Shown here: in pieces, positions 60,701 through 64,000 of the stretch
Layout of the letters: every line of letters begins with the position of its first letter
How positions within the stretch are numbered: the stretch's first letter is position 1
NCBI GenBank assembly: GCA_026874595.1
Contig: CM049306.1
Span: forward strand, 14,033,019-14,097,018
Direction: 5' to 3'
DNA from: Sipunculus nudus
Taxonomy: Eukaryota; Annelida; Sipuncula; Golfingiida; Sipunculidae
Length of the DNA: 64,000 nucleotides
Position numbers and translations under genes: made by a program
The notes under the pieces: generated by a model
Told to the model about the DNA's origin: nothing
Seen by the model: only the letters and a program-made list of their open reading frames with translations
The model's database searches: none

Positions 60701-61659
60701 CTAAATATGATCAAAAACAGATTGGTAGTTTTGACACTAGGCAGTCTTCAAGTGTGACAATGGGTTTTTAATGGAAAACAGAGGTTTTTGCTTAATATTT
60801 TGAAGGAACAAAGTCCTAGTGACCCAATTTTCTATATGGTAGGAGATTTTGGGGACATCTAACTGTCTACAAAATTTTGGATCTGTAGGTCCAATGGTTT
60901 CAAAACATGCCCTGTTAACAGCCGGTCGAAAACGGACAAAGGACAACGACTATAGCTCAGATGACTTATAGTCAGCTGAGCTAAAAAACAGTATAAATAC
61001 ACCAGTAGGTACATATTTGTATATAGTAGCAATACAATTAAACTATATACAAACTTATGTTTTTAACACATATTCTTTTAATAAATGTTTTTTTTTCAAT
61101 TTTTTTATCATTAGAAGAAACTCAGGGGAGAGACAGACAAATAATGTAGAATAACTGAAATTGAAGATGTTATAAAGTCTTTACATATTAATTTAATTAT
61201 TTTCTGTTGTGTACATGTTCAAATCTGAAAAATGAAAAAGAATTTTTTACACCAACAAATCCATTTGTGAATAGTAATATTAAACATAACCATTTTAAAA
61301 GTTCAATTTTGTGAATATTTATGTAAATTGAACAGGAAATTATTATACTGCTCAATCATATTTTATAGGTATCTATCAGTATAAATCACTCTCAAACTTG
61401 ATTTTAAAGGCCTATATATCTAAATTATATCTATAGCTAAAACTTACACAAAATATTATTTTACATGTCCTTGAATGCTAATAACAAGTTTAATAATTTA
61501 ATTTTTTTATGTAAGAATGTGTGATGAGAATAAAATCACACTGACGATACAAGATTTTATCAAATGATAAAATACCCCAGTCAAAATGTACTCACATTCC
61601 ACAGTGTCCTGTGAGAACTTGCTTGGATCGACGGCCAAAACAACAGTGTCTGAACTCAT
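33939..61659 (-). CDS. Universal stress protein, UspA family (four coding exons)
   Basis: Spliced gene with coding exons 61659-61596, 58526-58443, 54060-53978 and 34136-33939; lengths 64, 84, 83 and 198 give 143 codons, so 142 residues, the usual size for a single UspA domain. The first strand is [13 protein letters not shown], followed by [20 protein letters not shown]. The C-terminal exon carries the ATP-binding signature G-x2-G-x9-G-S ([15 protein letters not shown]), then [20 protein letters not shown]-binding UspA proteins are soluble stress-related proteins; the exact role in animals is not known. Animals of several invertebrate groups have intron-bearing Usp genes, so this is not bacterial contamination. 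The gene spans nearly 28 kb for 429 coding bases because its introns are full of repeats. Confidence 0.93.
34385..38637 (+). mobile_element. Family A repeat split by another family A copy
   Basis: Left part 34385-35566 starts ACAAGGGACCCATGGGTCAC; right part 38056-38637 resumes with TTGTGCCATGGTCAAATTTG and ends with the usual hairpin and GGGCTAAAA. The two halves line up with the uninterrupted copy at 6333-7629. G tracts lie at 35260-35270 and 35282-35295. The interrupting copy is listed separately. Confidence 0.8.
35567..38055 (+). mobile_element. Family A repeat nested in another family A copy
   Basis: Starts AACAAGGGACCCGTGGGTCA with CGGCGCTCAGCTGA, ends ATGACTTAAGTCAGCTAAGC then TAAAA. 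It closely matches 24823-26683 in its middle (for example 36248-36400) and has a G tract at 37190-37201. Its placement inside the older copy fixes both ends. Confidence 0.85.
38638..39495. other. Unassigned intron sequence
   Basis: Part of UspA intron 3. It contains units of about 100 bp with GGTCACCAGTTTTCAAA-like text and AAAAGTT-CACAA motifs, suggesting an old, end-less family B relative. No exon seen. Confidence 0.4.
39496..41387 (+). mobile_element. Family A repeat
   Basis: Left end AACAAGGAACCCATGGGTCA with GTGCTCAGCTGA; right end with hairpin and AGCTGAGCTAAAA. G tract at 40486-40498. Its right end abuts the left end of the next copy directly. Confidence 0.85.
42833..43342 (+). pseudogene. 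Two exon-like segments, possibly a captured gene fragment
   Basis: Segment one (42833-42956) follows a pyrimidine-rich TTGATTTTTAG and ends before GTGTGT; it would encode 41 residues with a membrane segment [20 protein letters not shown]. Segment two (43220-43342) follows GAATTACAG and encodes 40 residues before TGA, starting [17 protein letters not shown]. They join in phase zero. YD...H after the membrane span faintly recalls TMEM214 C-termini, but the second segment does not support that. They lie inside a transposon-like element, so capture from another locus is the likeliest reading. Chance open frames remain possible. Confidence 0.35.
43887..44577 (-). mobile_element. Family A relative, reverse orientation
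   Basis: Read on the minus strand it starts ACAAGTAACTGTAACCCATG with GGGTCATGACACTCAGCTGG, and ends with hairpin AGCTCAGTTGA/TCAGCTGAGCT at 43887. It has poly-C near 44054-44067 and 44290. Body diverged from other copies. Length 691 bp. Confidence 0.7.
45820..45984. repeat. Long inverted repeat
   Basis: Arms of about 59-63 bases (45820-45878 and 45922-45984) are complementary with a few mismatches, sharing AAGGTTTGTGATGAAGATGC and its complement, with a loop of about 43 bases. It could fold as a hairpin RNA if transcribed. Confidence 0.85.
46741..47060 (+). repeat. 164 bp tandem duplication
   Basis: The unit starting TATGAGAATAACTGTA is found at 46741 and again at 46905, both with GTCACAGCAGGGGATCT and CCTGGCATAGCTGACTTCC. 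The sister copy at 40499-40680 has a single unit, so the duplication arose in this copy. Confidence 0.85.
47064..47439. mobile_element. Harbinger-like MITE, 376 bp, with TAA target duplication
   Basis: Ends AGCTGTGTTTCCAT and ATGGAAACACAGCT are perfect inverted repeats, extended to about 25 bases with mismatches. TAA flanks both sides (47061-47063, 47440-47442). The related copy at about 40665-40700 has the uninterrupted site ATCAATAACTAGCTTAATTT. TIR and a 3 bp TWA-type duplication suggest PIF/Harbinger. ORFs inside are short and unrecognised. Confidence 0.9.
48780..49465 (-). pseudogene. DIRS tyrosine recombinase C-terminal remnant
   Basis: Continues in other frames: [49 protein letters not shown], then an H-D-V-R box ([13 protein letters not shown], about 48950-48910) and a FYL segment near 48840 that holds the likely nucleophile tyrosine. 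A C tract at 49094-49110 and frameshifts interrupt it. Confidence 0.8.
49324..50556 (-). pseudogene. DIRS RNase H and N-terminal recombinase remnant
   Basis: Longest open segment of the element (410 codons). RNase H signatures: [54 protein letters not shown], with the acidic residues Glu, Asp, Asp present. After a low-complexity spacer comes [20 protein letters not shown] and [14 protein letters not shown], the start of the tyrosine recombinase. The frame is then lost. Confidence 0.85.
50442..51840 (-). pseudogene. DIRS reverse transcriptase remnant
   Basis: Similarity is spread over several frames in order: [20 protein letters not shown] near 51400, [13 protein letters not shown] near 51220, [19 protein letters not shown] near 51110-51058, then [17 protein letters not shown] and [20 protein letters not shown] near 50900. 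The active-site box reads FLDV where the family has an acidic pair, and at least three frame changes occur, so it cannot be active. Confidence 0.85.
51841..53100 (-). pseudogene. DIRS upstream (gag-like) region, decayed
   Basis: GC-rich region between the right terminal repeat and the reverse transcriptase, in the position of gag. Minus-strand frames at 53009-52797, 52860-52627 and 52724-52155 are Pro/Ala/Arg-rich; none shows a domain I can name. The plus-strand frame of 201 codons here is a shadow. Confidence 0.5.
53135..53162. repeat. Poly-C tract of 28 bases
   Basis: Longest homopolymer in the window; its complement could form a G-quadruplex. Length is likely variable and prone to sequencing error. 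Confidence 0.9.
53978..54060 (-). CDS. UspA gene exon 3
   Basis: Acceptor TTCAAATCAG ends at 54061; the product [20 protein letters not shown] then VKMLNKRE is the helix of the UspA fold. Donor GTGAGG at 53977 begins a 19.8 kb intron. Confidence 0.88.
54061..55117. repeat. Intron sequence with an AT microsatellite
   Basis: UspA intron 2. TA/ATAT repeats at about 54640-54800 with short CTAT, GATA and TATG runs. A decayed family A left end (GGAACCTGTGGTTTATG then CACAGCTGA) lies near 54420. The long IYIY-rich frame over the microsatellite is meaningless. Confidence 0.7.
55118..56667 (+). mobile_element. Family D repeat with nested family C copy
   Basis: Starts AACAAGGCCTACAGGCCTAA, a palindrome AGGCCT-AC-AGGCCT, then GCGAACCTGTGC. 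Ends with a GGACGG-rich stretch, then GCACACAGGTTCGCTAAAAA, where CACAGGTTCGC is the complement of the 5' motif. The 3' half includes GGTGGCGCCACC at 56165. Interrupted from 55278 by family C. Confidence 0.75.
55278..56020 (+). mobile_element. Family C repeat, 3'-truncated
   Basis: Starts ACTAGAATATGGGTAGTCGA with the GTAGTCG/CGACTA hairpin; about two and a half core units with TATGAGCTTGGATGTCTGCA and GGTGGCGCCACC. The expected GGATACAAT end is missing, so the right boundary is approximate. Confidence 0.75.
56856..58007 (+). mobile_element. Family C repeat, complete copy
   Basis: Starts ACTAGAATATGGGTAGTCGA, CTACGTGTATCCGCC; ends GCGGCGGCGG, CATAGTCTCC, GTTTTGGCGGATACAAT at 58007. Core of about three 280 bp units. 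It is inserted in a family B-like sequence, whose text resumes with TTGATTGCTCACACTG. Confidence 0.85.
58443..58526 (-). CDS. UspA gene exon 2
   Basis: Acceptor TTTATTTCAG ends at 58527. The split codon yields Trp, then [20 protein letters not shown], the second strand of the UspA fold. Donor GTGAGA at 58442. Confidence 0.92.
58607..60988 (+). mobile_element. Family A repeat in UspA intron 1, with a 1.06 kb insertion
   Basis: Left end AACAACGGACTCATTGGTCA, CAGCGCTCAGCTGA; right end with hairpin and AGCTGAGCTAAAA. Same subfamily as 24823-26683. Interrupted at 58792-59853. Confidence 0.8.
58792..59853. mobile_element. 1062 bp insertion flanked by ATGAAGAA
   Basis: The sequence is absent from the related copies at about 25013 and 36346, which read GTCATGAAGAAAAACAGTAA. 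ATGAAGAA occurs on both sides (58784-58791, 59854-59861), an 8 bp duplication as made by hAT elements. Terminal inverted similarity is weak. Perfect 16-base inverted repeats CCAGTCCATGAAATAA at 58802-58817 and 58938-58953 mark a possible inner element. No known protein is encoded. Confidence 0.65.
61596..61659 (-). CDS. UspA gene exon 1 (residues 1-21)
   Basis: Encodes [20 protein letters not shown] and Glu, with one base of the next codon before GTGAGTAC. The frame is open a little upstream (to an AG at about 61682), so a further 5' exon, coding or not, is possible; the ATG at 61659 fits family starts. Confidence 0.85.
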
Positions 61660-62104
61660 CTTTGGTTTCAAGAAATAGTCAGCTAAAATCAAAGTCAAAA
61701 AGTTTTAAGCGTCTTATCCAATCACATTCCCCAATAATAAGCCAGTTCTTTTAGCAGTGGCATTGTCAACACAGTCTTTCATGGGTCATACTAGAAACAG
61801 ACCAGCTACAAGTAATTCAACATGTTATATATGGTAGTGCTTGTAAGTAGTTGAGTGTAAAAATTCAAATGTCAAAAGATATTGCAAACATCCTCCAGAC
61901 CTTTCATTCACTTTTCAAAATGAAAATTTTGAAAACATACTTGCATATCCATGTGCAATGGTTAAATACTGAATTGATATGCTGCAAGCAAATTTTATTA
62001 ACTATCACAGTGCTCCATTATGCATTTGAGAAGTAAAACAATAGTACATGGTTGCCGCTGATGCATCAACCTGGGACTCCAGGGATAATTTCTAATTCTA
62101 TATA

Positions 62105-63205
62105 CAGTCAAGCCTGCTTATTGTCATATCGGTGGTGCATGCATAAATTATGATAATAACCAGGATGTGACATTATGTGTGCTTCAACATCGATGTCCTT
62201 TTTAGTCATAGAATAAGCGTTATGTCTTAAATGATATTTAATAAATCGTCAACAAAAAGGAAACAAACGTTTATGAATATTTTTATTGCACAATGGCATA
62301 TCAAATTACGTTTATGTGCACCTGAAAATTTATTTCCTGTAAGTTTTGTTTCGCATGCCGCAATAACTGACAAACATCCGGCGTGCAAACAGGAAGAGAC
62401 ACAGCATCTGGGTTATGAGGTCAAATGTATGGAAGTATGCGTGACAGTAAAAACGTTATGCGTAGGCAAACTATTTTACAAAATTTCACCAACCATTGCG
62501 CCTTATTTTCCGGATTTCTTAGTAATGACTCAAACTTCCATGATCATCTTTATGATAGGACTGTTGAGGGAGCGGGCATCGTCATGCCATTGTAAACTTT
62601 CTGAAGTTTCGCCGCGATTAAAGTTTTTGGACCAGGTATCTCCTCCAGTGCTCACAAAACCTCCAGCTGTACCTTTTAAAGTGATTTCCAGTAGTAAGCA
62701 ACATTTAGAGAGCTCTCGTGCTTCATATCATCTCTGTGAAACGTCACTGAGGTGTAAACCACGGCCTTGCAAAGGCCAGGAGTTCCTTTTGTATGACATG
62801 TGAGCGTAAGCATAGCCCTTGTGAACGTACGAAGAAACGCAATGAACTGGATTACCTTGGTATCTTAAGACGTTAATTAGCTAAGTGACGGGGAGTGACC
62901 TGCATGCATCTCTGCACTTGCCTGCCGCACATAGGTGGGTGACATGATCGTTCGATACGCCTGACCGATTAGAGGCTCTTGGCCTCGTTAATCGCCGTGT
63001 CGGCATCTGATGTGATACTAATTGTGATCTGGAATCACTGCCAAGGGTTCCAAGCATGACAATAAACGGGATTATGACAGTATTCCATGACATTAAACGG
63101 TCAGATTAACCATTGCTTATATAGGAAATGGTTTTGGATTTCAGATTTATGTGACAATAAACAGGATTTTCTATTAACTGATATGACACAAAGTGGGCTC
63201 GACTG
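62105..63205. mobile_element. 1.1 kb mariner-type element with CAGT ends
   Basis: Ends TA-CAGTCAAGCCTGCTTATT and its diverged inverted copy (CAGTCGAGCCCACTTTGTG read inwards from 63205) with TA on both sides; about 21 of 26 positions match. Contains an open frame 62231-62803 of 190 codons with no domain I recognise and no transposase motif. Confidence 0.65.
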
Positions 63206-64000
63206 TATATATATACACATGTAGAGTCAAGCTGCAGCAGGAACAACATGGAAACAAGAATGACTGTACTGTTGTCTCCTGGAACAGTCTCTAACTCTAG
63301 GGCTAAATCAAATTAGAGTCTCAAAACTCTACAGAGCCATGACAATGTACCAACTGACTGTCAGTTGGCACTTCATTGTTTGATTAAACTCTAATGTAAA
63401 TTTCATGTCAATATTGCAGCTGGAGAAGTGCTCCTGAACATGAGAAGCTAGGTGGTGATTTCCAATGTTGACTTTTCTCTCATATGTCATTCTTGAAGGC
63501 AGGCACAGGCTCTGAATGTGAATCTTGGTTAGTGATAAAGTAAAGAAAGAAAATGTAAATGGAAAGTAATTGTTACTTTTTGTCTAGAACAATTTCGAGA
63601 GTGTGCAGGTTGTTCAATAGTAACCCTGAATAATTGACTTGAATAAAACTCTTACTTTTATATATATATATATATATACACCTTTTTTTTACTCTTATTA
63701 AATAATAGGTCATACTATGCTTCCACTATGTTCCTGTATCGACCTATTATGACATTTAGAATATTTTATCATAGCCATGTATGAACCGTTGCCAGCAAAA
63801 GAGATACCAGCCCAGTGAGGACCACCCAGAGCCAATGTTGTTACATTTCATTTTGACTGACAGCACATAGGGCCCTGTGCTGGTGGGGTTGAACCCATAA
63901 AATTAAATCACTTTTCAGGCAGAGAACAGTTTTTCCTCAAGGCATATGCTGATAACATGTTTAATCCATGGAAACCCCTTATAAGGCTAATGTAATGTCA
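63206..64000. other. Unassigned sequence at the window end
   Basis: Upstream of the UspA gene on its strand, so promoter sequence could lie here, but none is recognisable. A TA microsatellite occurs at about 63658-63678 and a small hairpin CCAACTGA/TCAGTTGG near 63349. Confidence 0.4.

Noticed and set aside
62231-62803. 190-codon plus-strand frame as a host gene
   Set aside because: Lies wholly inside a mariner-type element, no domain, no splice context.

Overview
The window is nuclear DNA of an invertebrate animal, most likely a bivalve mollusc. The genes are split by GT/AG introns, the background is AT-rich, and most of the sequence is interspersed repeats of the kind common in bivalve genomes (tandem-core elements, long non-autonomous families, tyrosine-recombinase retrotransposons). 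The class-level assignment is inference; no species can be read from the sequence.

Three spliced protein genes are supported. (1) TMEM168, minus strand, three coding exons between 12820 and 5634, giving a 712-residue membrane protein. (2) A RING-finger protein, plus strand, seven coding exons between 22392 and 28630, giving 495 residues with a C-terminal C3HC4 RING: a probable E3 ubiquitin ligase. (3) A universal stress protein (UspA family), minus strand, four coding exons between 61659 and 33939, giving 142 residues. All exon phases join without a stop. TMEM168 and the RING gene diverge from about 13-22 kb; the RING gene and the UspA gene converge on 28.6-33.9 kb. No shared pathway is implied.

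The rest is mainly mobile DNA. I named four repeat families from their ends. Family A starts ACAAGGGACCCATGGGTC and ends TCAGCTGAGCTAAAA; it fills 1-2466 and large parts of all three genes' introns. Family B starts ACTAGA plus a GGCACC hairpin and ends in a GTATCC/GGATAC hairpin. Family C has the same start and end scheme around a tandem core of about 280 bp carrying AGGTGGCGCCACCT palindromes. Family D has an AGGCCT palindrome and ends GGTTCGCTAAAA. Despite unrelated bodies, all share one layout: a palindrome near the 5' end, then a short motif M, with the complement of M at the 3' end, where in families A-C it forms a hairpin. I regard this as the most interesting signal here.

The 19.8 kb third intron of the UspA gene (34137-53977) is a nest of insertions: a family A copy inside another, a 4.4 kb element with GGGCAATTCCA termini and AACT target duplications that carries exon-like sequence, a 376 bp Harbinger-like MITE with TAA duplications, and a 5.4 kb decayed DIRS-type retrotransposon (48273-53683) with inverted terminal repeats and an internal complementary region. 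This last block is clearly GC-richer than its surroundings.
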